NCBI GenBank assembly: GCA_018240585.1
Contig: JAFEFM010000411.1
Coordinates: 1 to 32,736 of the forward strand
Length of the DNA: 32,736 nucleotides
Direction: 5' to 3'
Source of the DNA: Pseudomonadota bacterium
Lineage (GTDB): Bacteria > Pseudomonadota > Gammaproteobacteria > Burkholderiales > Rhodocyclaceae
Shown here: one piece after another, positions 22,680-30,679 of the stretch
How the letters are laid out: each line of letters begins with the position of its first letter
How positions within the stretch are numbered: position 1 is the stretch's first letter
Position numbers and translations under genes: made by a program
The notes under the pieces: model-generated
What the model saw: only the letters and a program-made list of their open reading frames with translations
Told to the model about the DNA's origin: nothing
Database searches by the model: none

Positions 22680-24434
22680 TCAGCTCCGCGCGCCCTTCAG
22701 GCGCTCGATGACGAAGTCGGCGATCCCGGCGACCGGCACTTTCGCCGCCTCGGCGTCGCGGCGCCCCTGGTATTCGGCCATGCCTTCCTTGAGGCCACGG
22801 TCGCCCAGCGTGACGCGGTGCGGCACACCGATCAGCTCCCAGTCGGCGAACATCACGCCGGGGCGCTCGTCGCGATCGTCCAGTATCACATCCACGCCGG
22901 CGGCGAGCAGCGCGTCGTAGAGCTTCTGCGCTTCCTCGCGCACCGCCTGCGACTTGCCCCAGCCCACCGGGCAGATCACCACTTCGAACGGTGCGATGGA
23001 AGCGGGCCAGATGATGCCGCGGGCATCGTTGTTCTGCTCGATCGCCGCGCCCAGGATGCGGGTGACACCGATGCCGTAGCAGCCCATCTCGAAATGCTTG
23101 GGCTTGCCGTCCTCGTCGAGGAAGGTCGCGTTCATCGCCTTGGAGTACTTGTTGCCAAGGTAGAACACGTGGCCGACCTCGATGCCGCGCTGGATCGCCA
23201 GAGCGCCCTTGCCGTCGGGCGACGGGTCGCCTTCGACGACGTTGCGGATGTCGGCGACCAGTTCGGGTTCGGGCAGGTCGCGGCCCCAGTTGACGCCGGT
23301 GTAGTGGAAATCCGCCTCGTTGGCACCGCAGACGAAGTCCGCCATGTGGGCCACGGTGCGGTCTGCGATGACGCGCACCGGCTTCTTCGTGCCGATCGGG
23401 CCCAGATAGCCGGGGCGGCAGCCGAAGTGATCGAGGATTTCAGCTTCGGTCGCGAAGCGGAAGCCCGCCTTCAGGCCGTCGATCTTGCTGGCCTTCACCT
23501 CGTTGAGCTCGTGGTCGCCGCGCACCAGCAGCAGCCAGATGGTGATGCCGGCCGGCTGGCCGGCTTCGTCTACGTCATCGCTCGCCAGTGCCAGCGACTT
23601 GACCGTGCGTGCGAGCGGCAGGTCGAGCAGGGCGGCCACGTCGGCGCAGGTCGCGCGACCCGGCGTCGGCGTCTTCTCGAGGCCCTGCTCGGGGGCGGCG
23701 CGGCCCGGCAACAGCGACACGGCTTCGGCCAGCTCGATGTTGGCCGCGTAACTCGAGTCCGGGCAATAGACGATGGCATCTTCGCCGGTGTCGGCGATGA
23801 CCTGGAACTCGTGCGAGCGGTCGCCGCCGATCGCGCCGGTGTCTGCAGCAACCGCACGGTAGGCGAGGCCGAGGCGGTTGAAGATGCGCTCGTACGCGGC
23901 ATACATGATGTCGTAGGTGCGTCCGGCGGCTTCCGCGCTGCGGTCGAACGAGTAGGCGTCCTTCATGACGAATTCGCGCCCGCGCATGACGCCGAAGCGA
24001 GGCCGGCGCTCGTCGCGGAACTTGGTCTGGATCTGGTAGAAGTTTTTCGGCAGTTGCCGGTAACTCTTGAGCTCCTGGCGCGCGATGTCGGTGACGACTT
24101 CCTCGGATGTGGGCTGCAGCGCGAAGTCGCGCTCGTGGCGGTCCTTGATGCGCAGCATTTCCTCGCCCATCTTGTCCCAGCGGCCGCTTTCCTGCCACAG
24201 CTCGGCGGGCTGCACCAGTGGCATCAGCAGCTCCATGGCGCCTGCGCGGTTCATCTCCTCGCGGATGATGGTTTCCACCTTGCGGATCGCGCGCAGACCC
24301 ATCGGCATGTAGCTGTAGATGCCGGCTGCAGTCTTGCGGATCATGCCGGCGCGCAGCATCAGCTTCTGGCTGACGACTTCGGCGTCGGAAGGAGCTTCCT
24401 TGAGGGTGAAGAGGTGGAACTGGCTGGCGCGCAT
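22680..24434 (-). CDS. proS: Prolyl-tRNA synthetase (bacterial type with editing domain)
   Basis: ProS charges tRNA-Pro with proline. At 584 residues it is of the bacterial type carrying an INS editing insertion between motifs 2 and 3. Class II motif 1 is in the N-terminal [22 protein letters not shown] region, motif 2 is [25 protein letters not shown], given here as the segment starting at about residue 138, and motif 3 is [11 protein letters not shown]. The INS domain spans about 225-390 and should clear Ala-tRNA-Pro. The C-terminal anticodon-binding domain (about 475-580) is intact. The gene is divergent from rppH, a common arrangement. Its ribosome site is poor; the ATG at 24432-24434 is chosen because [19 protein letters not shown] is the family start. 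Confidence 0.97.
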   Translation of the reverse strand: MRASQFHLFTLKEAPSDAEVVSQKLMLRAGMIRKTAAGIYSYMPMGLRAIRKVETIIREEMNRAGAMELLMPLVQPAELWQESGRWDKMGEEMLRIKDRHERDFALQPTSEEVVTDIARQELKSYRQLPKNFYQIQTKFRDERRPRFGVMRGREFVMKDAYSFDRSAEAAGRTYDIMYAAYERIFNRLGLAYRAVAADTGAIGGDRSHEFQVIADTGEDAIVYCPDSSYAANIELAEAVSLLPGRAAPEQGLEKTPTPGRATCADVAALLDLPLARTVKSLALASDDVDEAGQPAGITIWLLLVRGDHELNEVKASKIDGLKAGFRFATEAEILDHFGCRPGYLGPIGTKKPVRVIADRTVAHMADFVCGANEADFHYTGVNWGRDLPEPELVADIRNVVEGDPSPDGKGALAIQRGIEVGHVFYLGNKYSKAMNATFLDEDGKPKHFEMGCYGIGVTRILGAAIEQNNDARGIIWPASIAPFEVVICPVGWGKSQAVREEAQKLYDALLAAGVDVILDDRDERPGVMFADWELIGVPHRVTLGDRGLKEGMAEYQGRRDAEAAKVPVAGIADFVIERLKGARS

Positions 24435-24595
24435 GGAGGGTATGGGTATCGAAAGGCGTTTGTCGAAGTCGCGATTTTAGCGCATGGCACCGCCGCAAGA
24501 ACCGGCGTACGACGGAACGCACGCCGGTGCGTGCTTTCAAACGGCAGGCAAGTGTGAAAAAATCCTGACAACTCACCAAAATCTGAAGGTTCAGC

Positions 24596-25156
24596 ATGCT
24601 CGACCGTGAAGGCTTCCGCCCGAACGTCGGCATCGTTCTGGTCAACGCGCGCAACGAGGTCTTCTGGGGCAAACGGATCCGCGAGCACTCCTGGCAGTTT
24701 CCGCAAGGTGGCATCAAGCATGGCGAATCGCCGGAGCAGGCCATGTACCGGGAACTATTCGAGGAAGTCGGGCTGCGCCCGGAGCACGTGAAGATACTCG
24801 GCCGCACGCGAGGATGGCTGCGCTATGAAGTGCCCAAGCACTGGATACGGCGTGAATGGCGCAACACCTACCGTGGTCAGAAGCAGATCTGGTTCCTGCT
24901 TCGCCTGGTGGGGCGCGATTCCGACGTCTGTCTGCGCGCGAGCCATCATCCGGAATTCGATGCCTGGCGTTGGAGCGACTATTGGGTGCCGCTCGATGCG
25001 GTGATCGAGTTCAAGCGCCAGGTGTATCAACTGGCGCTGGTCGAACTCGCTCGCGTCCTTTTCCGTTCCCGCAGTTTCGACATGCCGGAAAGCTATCGGC
25101 TGCCGACGCCGGCGGTGGCCGAGCCCGTCAAGGTGGTGCTCGACAGCCCGCGCTGA
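24596..25156 (+). CDS. rppH: RNA pyrophosphohydrolase (Nudix family)
   Basis: RppH removes pyrophosphate from 5'-triphosphorylated mRNA ends and so starts RNase E-dependent decay; relatives hydrolyse dinucleoside polyphosphates. The 186 residues begin [17 protein letters not shown], the typical start. The full Nudix box, [23 protein letters not shown], is at residues 38-60, with its catalytic RELFEEVG glutamates. The conserved QIWFLLRL segment and the W-rich [22 protein letters not shown] end are present. A C-terminal tail of about 25 residues is specific to this lineage. It is divergent from proS and has a modest ribosome site (GAAGG). Confidence 0.95.
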   Translation: MLDREGFRPNVGIVLVNARNEVFWGKRIREHSWQFPQGGIKHGESPEQAMYRELFEEVGLRPEHVKILGRTRGWLRYEVPKHWIRREWRNTYRGQKQIWFLLRLVGRDSDVCLRASHHPEFDAWRWSDYWVPLDAVIEFKRQVYQLALVELARVLFRSRSFDMPESYRLPTPAVAEPVKVVLDSPR

Positions 25157-25222
25157 CCCGACGGCGCGACCTCCCGCGCGGTGCTTGCCGCGCTCGCGGG
25201 TGTGATCTTTACTCGATGCAGG

Positions 25223-25249
25223 GGCTCGCCGCAGGCGCGAGGGCGAGCC
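25223..25249 (+). repeat. 8-bp stem hairpin between rppH and the CBS gene
   Basis: GGCTCGCC (25223-25230) and GGCGAGCC (25242-25249) are perfect inverted repeats around an 11-base loop. No T-tract follows; it may be a leader structure of the downstream CBS gene or a terminator relic. Confidence 0.3.
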
Positions 25250-25278
25250 TCGTCCCACACCAGAACGGGAGGCTCATC

Positions 25279-25875
25279 ATGCATCGGGATCGTTTTTCCC
25301 CTCTTCCGCAGGCCCAGCTCGAGGGCCTGCAGTGCGACATCGCCGACGTGTCGGCAGAGCGTCGCGTCCGTGTCGACTCGCCTGCGCTGGAGGTGATGAC
25401 CGACCTGCGCCAGGTGCCGGCGGCGACTGTGGATGCCGGCATGAGCCAGGACGAGGCCCACCGCGCGATGCAGGCGCGCGGCGTGAGGCTGTTGCTGGTG
25501 ACGGATGCGGCGCGCGGCGTCGTCGGCTTGGTCACGGCAGCCGACTTCCTCGGCGAGCGTCCGCTACGTGCCGCGCAGGAGCGCGGGCTGCGTGTGGGCG
25601 AAGTGAACGTGGCGCAGGTCATGACGCCGCTCTCGTCCATGGAGGCGGTCCGTCTGGAGGACGTGTTGCGCGCCGAGGTCGGGCACGTGATCGCCACCCT
25701 GAGGCGTTCGGGCCGGCAGCACGCGCTGGTGATCGAGACGGCCGAGGTCGGGCATGCCCGAATCCGCGGCATTTTCTCGATGACCCAGATCGCCCGCCAG
25801 TTGGGCGAGCCGCTGCCCGCGGCGACCGAGGTGGCGCGCAATTTCGCCGAGATCGAGGCCGCCCTGGCCGCATGA
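25279..25875 (+). CDS. CBS-domain pair protein
   Basis: This is a 198-residue soluble protein consisting essentially of two CBS motifs (a Bateman module), which usually bind adenine nucleotides and act as energy or ionic sensors. The first is at about 38-105 (VMTDLRQVPAATVDAGMSQDEAHRAMQARGVRLLLVTD in outline, ending GLVTAADFLGE). The second, about 113-180, starts VAQVMTPLSSMEAV and ends GIFSMTQIARQLG. The ATG has a good GGGAGG ribosome site seven bases upstream; a longer in-frame extension into rppH lacks one. No catalytic domain is attached, so it probably regulates a partner that cannot be named here. It stands between rppH and rubrerythrin with gaps of more than 120 bp on each side. Confidence 0.85.
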   Translation: MHRDRFSPLPQAQLEGLQCDIADVSAERRVRVDSPALEVMTDLRQVPAATVDAGMSQDEAHRAMQARGVRLLLVTDAARGVVGLVTAADFLGERPLRAAQERGLRVGEVNVAQVMTPLSSMEAVRLEDVLRAEVGHVIATLRRSGRQHALVIETAEVGHARIRGIFSMTQIARQLGEPLPAATEVARNFAEIEAALAA

Positions 25876-25924
25876 ATGCCATCCGCGGCGCCCGGCCGGG
25901 GCACATAGGCTCGACCAATGCATG

Positions 25925-25948
25925 AAATAGCGCCCGGCTATTTGGGCG
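25925..25948 (+). promoter_or_regulatory. Two mutually exclusive hairpins before rubrerythrin
   Basis: AAATAG (25925-25930) can pair with CTATTT (25938-25943), or CGCCC (25931-25935) with GGGCG (25944-25948); the second would open the first. This lies 50 bases after the CBS stop and 75-100 before rubrerythrin, so it could be a terminator of the CBS transcript or a leader element. Weak evidence. Confidence 0.25.
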
Positions 25949-26024
25949 GGCGGGGTGCGTTGTCTAGGCTGAAGGTGTCCCGGCGACAGGGGCGTTCATC
26001 CAACGGACGACAAGGAGAGGAGAC

Positions 26025-26444
26025 ATGCAACTGAAGGGTTCCCAGACCGAAGGCAACCTGAAGGCCGCTTTCGCCGGCGAGTCGCAGGCGAACCGCCGCT
26101 ACCTCTATTTCGCGGCGAAGGCCGACGTCGAAGGCCAGAATGACGTGGCCACCGTGTTCCGCTCCACCGCGGAAGGCGAGACTGGCCATGCGCACGGCCA
26201 CCTCGAGTACCTCGAGGCCTGTGGCGATCCGGCTACCGGCCTGCCTTTCGGCAGCACCCGGCAGAACCTCGGCGCAGCCATCGCCGGCGAGACGCACGAA
26301 TACACCGACATGTATCCGGGCATGGCAAAAGCCGCACGCGACGAGGGCTTCGACGAGATCGCAGACTGGTTCGAGACACTGGCCAAGGCGGAGCGCTCGC
26401 ACGCCAACCGGTTCCAGAAGGCGCTCGATGCGCTGACCGACTGA
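26025..26444 (+). CDS. Rubrerythrin, short form without rubredoxin domain
   Basis: This cytoplasmic diiron protein reduces hydrogen peroxide. The 139 residues form just the four-helix ferritin-like domain. Predicted iron ligands are E19 (GES), E52-x-x-H55 (EGETGH), E89 and E92 (GETHEY) and E123-x-x-H126 (AERSH). The rubredoxin-like Cys4 domain of classical rubrerythrins is absent, so electrons must come from a separate donor. The GlpC-like iron-sulfur protein encoded next is a candidate by position. An AGGAGAGG ribosome site precedes the ATG. A perfect hairpin follows the stop and separates it from the next gene. Confidence 0.93.
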   Translation: MQLKGSQTEGNLKAAFAGESQANRRYLYFAAKADVEGQNDVATVFRSTAEGETGHAHGHLEYLEACGDPATGLPFGSTRQNLGAAIAGETHEYTDMYPGMAKAARDEGFDEIADWFETLAKAERSHANRFQKALDALTD

Positions 26445-26460
26445 GCGACGGAGCAAGGAC

Positions 26461-26485
26461 GAACGGGCGGTGCAACCGCCCGTTC
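26461..26485 (+). terminator. Perfect 10-bp hairpin after rubrerythrin
   Basis: GAACGGGCGG (26461-26470) and CCGCCCGTTC (26476-26485) pair fully around a TGCAA loop, 16 bases after the rubrerythrin stop. The usual T-tract is missing (TGCCAATGG follows), so partial termination or mRNA 3'-end protection is likely, making rubrerythrin more abundant than the downstream genes. Confidence 0.5.
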
Positions 26486-26533
26486 TGCCAATGGCTGGCT
26501 GATGGCGATCCTTGCAGCGAAGGGGGAGTTGTC

Positions 26534-27886
26534 ATGACCAAGCGTGAAGGCAGTCTCGAGGCGCCTACGCGGCACGCGATTGCGTGGCGTGACCCCGCCT
26601 ACCACGATGAAGCTGCGCTGCTGGGCGAGATGGAACGTGTGTTCGACATCTGCCATGGCTGCCGGCGCTGCGTGAACCTGTGCACCACCTTCCCGACCCT
26701 GTTCGATCTCGTCGACGAGAGCAGCAGCGGCGAAATCGACGGCGTGGCAAAGAAGGACTACTGGAAGGTCGTCGATCAGTGCTACCTGTGCGACATCTGC
26801 TTCATGACCAAATGTCCGTACGTGCCGCCGCACGAGTGGAATCTGGATTTTCCGCACCTGATGCTGCGCGCGAAGGCGGTGAAGTTCCGCAAGGGCGAGG
26901 TGCGCTTCCGCGACAAGCTGCTGACCAGCACCGACGCGCTGGGCAAGCTCGCGGCGATCCCGGTGGTGGCGCAGACGGTCAATGCCGCCAACCGCAATGG
27001 CGCCGCGCGCGGCGTGCTGCAGTCGGTGCTGGGCGTCGACAAGCGGCGCGAGCTGCCGCCCTACGCGCCGGCGAAATTCCGCTCGAAGGCCAGGGTGGCC
27101 GAGCACTGGCCGGTCAGGGATGGCGAGCGCACGCCGGGCAAGGTGGCGATCTTTTCCACCTGCTACGTCAATTACAACGAACCCGGCATCGGCCACGACC
27201 TCGTGGCGATCCTCAGCCACAACGAGATCCCGACCGTGCTGGCACGGCAGGAGGCCTGCTGCGGCATGCCCAAGCTGGAACTCGGCGACCTGGAAGGCGT
27301 GGAGCGCCTGAAGCAGCGCAACATTCCGCCGCTCGTGGATCTGGCGCGGCAGGGCTACGCCATCCTCGCGCCGGTGCCGTCCTGCGCGCTGATGTTCAAG
27401 CAGGAACTGCCGCTGCTGTTCCCGGACGATGCCGACGTCGCTGCGGTGGCGGAAGCGATGTTCGACCCGTTCGAGTACTTCGTTCTGCGCAACAAGGACG
27501 GCCTGCTCAAGACCGACTTCAAACGCCCGCTGGGCAAGGTGTCGTACCACATCCCCTGTCACGGCCGGGTGCAGAACATCGGCCAGAAGACGCGCGAGAC
27601 CCTGCAGCTCGTTCCCGGCACGCAGGTCACCACCGTCGAACGCTGCGCCGGTCACGACGGCACCTGGGGCGTGAAGGAGGAATACTTCGATCTTTCCATG
27701 AAGATCGGCCGCCCGGTGTTCCGGCAGATGGCGCAGGCGGAGCCTGACTTCATCAGCTCCGACTGTCCGATCGCCGGCCGCCACATCCAGCAAGGCATAC
27801 GCGACGGGGGCACCACGCTGGCGGCGCAGAAGGCGCATCCGCTCGCCTTGCTGCGCATGGCCTATGGCCTGGAGGAGGGCGCGTGA
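26534..27886 (+). CDS. GlpC/HdrD-like iron-sulfur oxidoreductase subunit
   Basis: This 450-residue protein carries two 4Fe-4S ferredoxin motifs and two cysteine-rich CCG-type domains. The ferredoxin cysteines are C40, C43, C46, C50 ([11 protein letters not shown]) and C83, C86, C89, C94, the last with a four-residue spacing before CP. The CCG-type motifs are [12 protein letters not shown] and, later, CHGRVQNIG with [11 protein letters not shown] and [10 protein letters not shown]. The layout resembles GlpC, the electron-transfer subunit of anaerobic glycerol-3-phosphate dehydrogenase, and HdrD of heterodisulfide reductases, but no glpA/glpB partner is near. Because rubrerythrin precedes it and DUF3501 follows (overlapping at TGATG), it may shuttle electrons for peroxide reduction; that is inference. 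The ATG at 26534 has a GGGGGAG ribosome site. Confidence 0.9.
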   Translation: MTKREGSLEAPTRHAIAWRDPAYHDEAALLGEMERVFDICHGCRRCVNLCTTFPTLFDLVDESSSGEIDGVAKKDYWKVVDQCYLCDICFMTKCPYVPPHEWNLDFPHLMLRAKAVKFRKGEVRFRDKLLTSTDALGKLAAIPVVAQTVNAANRNGAARGVLQSVLGVDKRRELPPYAPAKFRSKARVAEHWPVRDGERTPGKVAIFSTCYVNYNEPGIGHDLVAILSHNEIPTVLARQEACCGMPKLELGDLEGVERLKQRNIPPLVDLARQGYAILAPVPSCALMFKQELPLLFPDDADVAAVAEAMFDPFEYFVLRNKDGLLKTDFKRPLGKVSYHIPCHGRVQNIGQKTRETLQLVPGTQVTTVERCAGHDGTWGVKEEYFDLSMKIGRPVFRQMAQAEPDFISSDCPIAGRHIQQGIRDGGTTLAAQKAHPLALLRMAYGLEEGA

Positions 27887-28470
27887 TGGCGATCGCACGC
27901 GACAGCCTGATGAGCCTCGAACAGTATGCGCGCGAGCGGCCCGCATTTCGCGCGAAGGTGCTGGCACACAAGAAGGCCCGCACGCTGCATGTGGGCGAGC
28001 ACGTGACGCTGGTGTTCGAGGACGAGCTGACCATTCGCTACCAGGTGCAGGAGATGCTGCGCATCGAGCGCATCTTCGAGGAGGCCGGCATCCTGGACGA
28101 ACTCGACGCCTACAGTCCGCTCGTTCCCGACGGGCTCAACTGGAAGGCGACGATGCTGATCGAATTCCCGGACGAGGCCGAACGCCGGCTTTGGCTCGGT
28201 CGCCTGAAAGGTGTCGAGCGCCGGGTGTGGGTGAAGGTGGCGGGGTTCGACCCGGTCTTTTCCATTGCCGACGAGGACCTCGAGCGGGAGAATGACGAAA
28301 AGACGTCGTCGGTACATTTCCTGCGTTTCGAACTCGGCCCCCAGCGGGCGCGCGCGATGCTGCTGGGAGCTGCTCTGGCCGTCGGCATCGACCATCCCGC
28401 CTACGCGGCGGTCGTCGAGCCGGTTCCGGCGACGGTTCGCAACTCGCTCTGTGGAGATCTGCGCGTTTGA
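27886..28470 (+). CDS. DUF3501 family protein
   Basis: This is a 194-residue soluble protein of a family whose function is not established; members regularly neighbour rubrerythrin and GlpC-like genes. Visible features: helical start ([31 protein letters not shown]), an [23 protein letters not shown] segment, a central beta-rich [20 protein letters not shown] and an end with [18 protein letters not shown]. Only one cysteine is near the C-terminus (SLCGDL), so it has no iron-sulfur motif. The start is the ATG sharing one base with the TGA of the previous gene (TGATG), preceded by a strong GGAGGAGGG site. The stop overlaps the TTG start of the CNP1-like gene. Confidence 0.87.
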   Translation: MAIARDSLMSLEQYARERPAFRAKVLAHKKARTLHVGEHVTLVFEDELTIRYQVQEMLRIERIFEEAGILDELDAYSPLVPDGLNWKATMLIEFPDEAERRLWLGRLKGVERRVWVKVAGFDPVFSIADEDLERENDEKTSSVHFLRFELGPQRARAMLLGAALAVGIDHPAYAAVVEPVPATVRNSLCGDLRV

Positions 28471-29018
28471 AAACCTCATCGCGTTCCAGCATCCGCGGGG
28501 GCCTGTTGGCCCTCGCTTGTTTTTCCGCGCTCGCGCTGTCGGCTGGCAGTTTCGCCGCCGGCCTTCTCACCGATCCGGACCCCAATTGGCAGGAGGAAGA
28601 TTACGTGCTGCCGCCTGCGCCGGCCGACGCCAGCCTGAGGGCGTTCTTTGTCAGCAGCGCCTCGCCCAACCGTTTTTTCGTCGACGAGCGCAGCGTGAGC
28701 GTGGGGCGCGACGGTGTCGTGCGCTACGTGCTCGTGGTGCGCACGCCGGGTGGCGCCGAGAACGTCACCTTCGAAGGCATACGCTGCGCCACTGGGGAGC
28801 GGCGCATCTACGCCAGCGGCCGCACGGGCGGCGAGTGGGCGCCGATGAAGGTGAGCGACTGGCAGCCCATCGGCGACAATTCCTACAATCGGCCGCGCGC
28901 TGCGCTGGCTTACGATTATTTCTGTGATGGCCCCGCTGCGCCACGTGACCGCAACCATGCGCTGCGGCGGCTGCAGGGCGAGCGGGATCCCGGCGAGCCA
29001 GGAGGAAACCGGCCATGA
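28467..29018 (+). CDS. CNP1-like exported protein (PF08750 type)
   Basis: This is a periplasmic protein of 183 residues resembling the cryptic neisserial protein 1 family, function unknown. A signal peptide spans about 1-31: basic start ([11 protein letters not shown]), hydrophobic core ([17 protein letters not shown]) and AA cleavage region. The mature part contains the family pattern [18 protein letters not shown], then [22 protein letters not shown], a [10 protein letters not shown] segment and AYDYFCDG with two cysteines that may form a disulfide. Translation starts at a TTG overlapping the DUF3501 stop (TTGA), with GGAG about 12 bases upstream; no better in-frame start gives a signal peptide. 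It overlaps coq7 by four bases. A role in the envelope is likely but not defined. Confidence 0.82.
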   Translation: MKTSSRSSIRGGLLALACFSALALSAGSFAAGLLTDPDPNWQEEDYVLPPAPADASLRAFFVSSASPNRFFVDERSVSVGRDGVVRYVLVVRTPGGAENVTFEGIRCATGERRIYASGRTGGEWAPMKVSDWQPIGDNSYNRPRAALAYDYFCDGPAAPRDRNHALRRLQGERDPGEPGGNRP

Positions 29019-29635
29019 TCGATCAACTGATACTGGAATTCGACAAGGCATTGCGCACCGTCTTCGCTCCGGCGCGCAGCGTGCGTCCCGTGCCGGGTGA
29101 CGAGCTTCCCGATGCCGTGCTCGAGGATGACGAGCGGCGCCACGCGGCCGCGCTGATGCGCGTCAATCATGTCGGCGAGATCTGCGCCCAGGCGCTCTAT
29201 CAGGGTCAGGCGCTGATGTCGCGCGACCCGGCGATCCGCGAATCGCTGCAACAGGCCTCGGACGAAGAAACCGAACACCTGGCGTGGACCGAACGGCGTA
29301 TTGCCGAACTGGGTGGTCGCAAGAGCCTGCTGAATCCGCTGTGGTACGGCGGCGCGCTGGCGGTCGGCATGGTCGCAGGTCGCTTCGGCGACCGCTGGAA
29401 TCTCGGCTTTCTGGCGGAGACCGAGCGCCAGGTCGAGGCCCACCTCAAGGGCCATCTCGAGAGCCTGCCGGCGCAGGATCGCAAGTCACGAGCCATCGTC
29501 GAGCAGATGAAGGCCGACGAAGTCGAACACGCCGAAACGGCGCTGCGGCTGGGCGCTCAGGAACTGCCGGCGCCGGTGAAGGGCGTCATGAAGCTCGCGG
29601 CGCGCGTGATGACGCGCACGACCTACTGGGTGTGA
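29015..29635 (+). CDS. coq7: Coq7-type ubiquinone biosynthesis monooxygenase (demethoxyubiquinone hydroxylase)
   Basis: This diiron, membrane-associated enzyme performs the C6 hydroxylation in ubiquinone synthesis, replacing UbiF in many betaproteobacteria. The 206 residues fit. Predicted iron ligands follow the family pattern: E55 (HVGEICAQ), E85-x-x-H88 (EETEH), E137 (ETERQVEAH) and E169-x-x-H172 (DEVEH). The [22 protein letters not shown] stretch is the conserved membrane-contacting helix. The start ATG overlaps the CNP1-like stop (ATGA), so translation is coupled. It ends the chain of genes from 26534, and is convergent with the OsmC-like gene. Hydroxylation needs oxygen, so a link with the oxygen-related upstream genes is conceivable but unproven. 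Confidence 0.94.
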   Translation: MIDQLILEFDKALRTVFAPARSVRPVPGDELPDAVLEDDERRHAAALMRVNHVGEICAQALYQGQALMSRDPAIRESLQQASDEETEHLAWTERRIAELGGRKSLLNPLWYGGALAVGMVAGRFGDRWNLGFLAETERQVEAHLKGHLESLPAQDRKSRAIVEQMKADEVEHAETALRLGAQELPAPVKGVMKLAARVMTRTTYWV

Positions 29636-29709
29636 ACGGCGGGCGCCGCGTTTGGCCACTTCCACCGCGCGGCACGTGTTCCTCCAGGTCCTGCCAGTGC
29701 CCCGTCGCT

Positions 29710-29727
29710 CCGGCCGGCGCTGGCCGG
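29710..29727. terminator. Inverted repeat between convergent coq7 and OsmC-like genes
   Basis: CCGGCC (29710-29715) and GGCCGG (29722-29727) form a 6-bp stem with a six-base loop between the two convergent stops. There is no T-tract in either direction. A weak bidirectional terminator candidate. Confidence 0.25.
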
Positions 29728-29732
29728 GTCGC

Positions 29733-30152
29733 TCACTCGATGTCGACGATCTCGCACTCGTGCGTGATCTCGGCCGTCTTGGCGAGCATGATCGACGCCG
29801 AGCAGTACTTTTCCGCCGACAGGTGGATCGCCCGTTCCACCGCCTCGCGCTTGAGGTTTTTGCCCGTCACCGTGTAGATGAAGCGGATGCGGGTGAACAC
29901 CTTCGGGTCCGTCTCGGCGCGCTCTGCTTCCAGCCGGACTTCGCATCCGCGGATGTCGTGGCGTCCGCGCTTCATGATCAGCACGACGTCGAATGCGGTG
30001 CAGCCGCCAGCGCCGGCCAGCATCAGTTCCATCGGGCGTGGCGCGAGGTTACGCCCGCCGGCTTCGGGTGCGCCGTCCATCGTTACCAGGTGTCCGGTTC
30101 CTGTCTCGGCCATGAAGGTCATGCCGTCCACCCATTTGATCGTGCATTCCAT
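29733..30152 (-). CDS. OsmC-like peroxiredoxin family protein
   Basis: OsmC/Ohr proteins reduce organic peroxides with two cysteines, in the cytoplasm. The chosen ATG (30150-30152), with a GGAG site upstream, gives 139 residues beginning MECTIKWVDGMTFMAETGTG, the usual YhfA/OsmC-like start. An ATG 15 bases upstream is possible. The two conserved cysteines are in LMLAGAGGCTAFDVV and LSAEKYCSASIML, the positions of the peroxidatic and resolving residues. Residues between (RLEAERAETDPKVFTRIRF) match the beta-rich dimer core. A TAGAAT -10 hexamer lies at 30209-30214 on the minus strand. The gene is single, convergent with coq7. It may be YhfA-like rather than a true Ohr; the substrate is uncertain. 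Confidence 0.9.
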   Translation of the reverse strand: MECTIKWVDGMTFMAETGTGHLVTMDGAPEAGGRNLAPRPMELMLAGAGGCTAFDVVLIMKRGRHDIRGCEVRLEAERAETDPKVFTRIRFIYTVTGKNLKREAVERAIHLSAEKYCSASIMLAKTAEITHECEIVDIE

Positions 30153-30208
30153 GCGTCTCGTCTCCATGAACTTCCGGCGCCGGGCCGGGCTGCGGAAGGC
30201 AGCGCGGC

Positions 30209-30214
30209 ATTCTA
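30209..30214 (-). promoter_or_regulatory. -10 element candidate of the OsmC-like gene
   Basis: On the minus strand the sequence reads GGTAGAATGC, with TAGAAT matching the -10 consensus at 5/6. No good -35 is seen 17 bases upstream (GGGAAG). The leader would be about 50 bases. The same ten-base string occurs before the yhdP-like gene. Confidence 0.35.
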
Positions 30215-30239
30215 CCGGAGACGGCGGAAGGCTTCCCGC

Positions 30240-30255
30240 GCAGCCGGCCGGCTGC
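30240..30255. repeat. 16-bp GC palindrome upstream of the OsmC-like gene
   Basis: GCAGCCGGCCGGCTGC is a perfect palindrome 25 bases upstream of the OsmC -10 candidate. It could be an operator or simply a GC-rich chance repeat. The remainder of 30153-30420 shows no supported gene on either strand. Confidence 0.3.
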
Positions 30256-30421
30256 AGCCGGGGCGGCCGAAGAGTGGCGCGGATGTGGCTGCCGGTGATC
30301 ACGCTGCCGCACTCGTCGGATGTGTACCAAAGCGTATGGCTGCAGTGCGCAACAGAAAATGACATGAGAATTTATGGGGAAGCGGCGCGAGGCCGTCACT
30401 TGGCCATCCCAGGAAGGCAAA

Positions 30422-30435
30422 TTGAGGTAAATCAA
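30422..30435. promoter_or_regulatory. FNR/ANR-type box upstream of the candidate small RNA
   Basis: TTGAG-GTAA-ATCAA matches the FNR/ANR/CRP-family consensus TTGAT-N4-ATCAA at 9 of 10 positions. Its centre (30428.5) is about 45 bases upstream of the predicted start of the small RNA, close to the usual -41.5 for oxygen-responsive activation. Expression under low oxygen is inferred. Confidence 0.45.
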
Positions 30436-30439
30436 TATT

Positions 30440-30467
30440 TTGAGAATAAATAAGAGCCGCTTATGGT
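30440..30467 (+). promoter_or_regulatory. Sigma70-type promoter of the candidate small RNA
   Basis: TTGAGA (30440-30445) and TATGGT (30462-30467) with a 16-base spacer match the -35 and -10 consensus at 5/6 and 4/6. The surrounding DNA is unusually AT-rich for this genome. Transcription would begin near 30474. Confidence 0.45.
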
Positions 30468-30473
30468 GTGATC

Positions 30474-30651
30474 CAAAGATTTATTGTGCGTCGCACAAAA
30501 TCCGCTTGCTCAAGCCCGGCGACGTATGGATAATTCAACCCAGTCGGATCGCAGACGCACCGCAAAGCGGGTGCCGGATCCAAACGGTGTCTCCTCCACC
30601 CTCCTCCTTTGGTGTGGATTTAACGCAGTCCCAACGGACTGCGTTTTTTTT
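30474..30651 (+). ncRNA. Candidate small regulatory RNA upstream of rplM
   Basis: A perfect intrinsic terminator (30622-30651) ends a stretch that has no protein gene on its strand for more than 900 bases upstream (since coq7), so an RNA most likely begins within the gap. With the promoter at 30440-30467 it would be about 178 nt. Just before the terminator lies an unstructured CU-rich run with two CCTCC motifs (30593-30597 and 30603-30607), complementary to Shine-Dalgarno sequences. A CACC (30597-30600) can pair with GGTG on either side (30586-30589 or 30611-30614), placing one CCTCC in a loop. These are traits of trans-acting, often Hfq-bound, small RNAs. I do not match it to 6S, SRP, tmRNA or RNase P RNA. 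Alternatively it is an attenuated leader of rplM. Confidence 0.5.
30622..30651 (+). terminator. Strong intrinsic terminator upstream of rplM
   Basis: AACGCAGTCC and GGACTGCGTT form a perfect 10-bp stem with a CAAC loop, running into a T-tract (30644-30651). It works only in the plus direction, because no T-run follows the stem on the other strand. It sits before the rplM promoter and ends the candidate small RNA. Confidence 0.9.
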
Positions 30652-30679
30652 GCCTGTCTCGCCCGCGCGTGCAACTCGA

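Noticed and set aside
26105..27967. 620-codon minus-strand frame opposite rubrerythrin and the GlpC-like gene
   Set aside because: The plus-strand genes carry intact metal-binding motifs; the antisense frame has none.
30474..30651. 6S, SRP, tmRNA or tRNA gene at this place
   Set aside because: None of the diagnostic features (6S central bubble with long closing stem, SRP GGAA-type apical loop, tRNA T-loop) can be seen.
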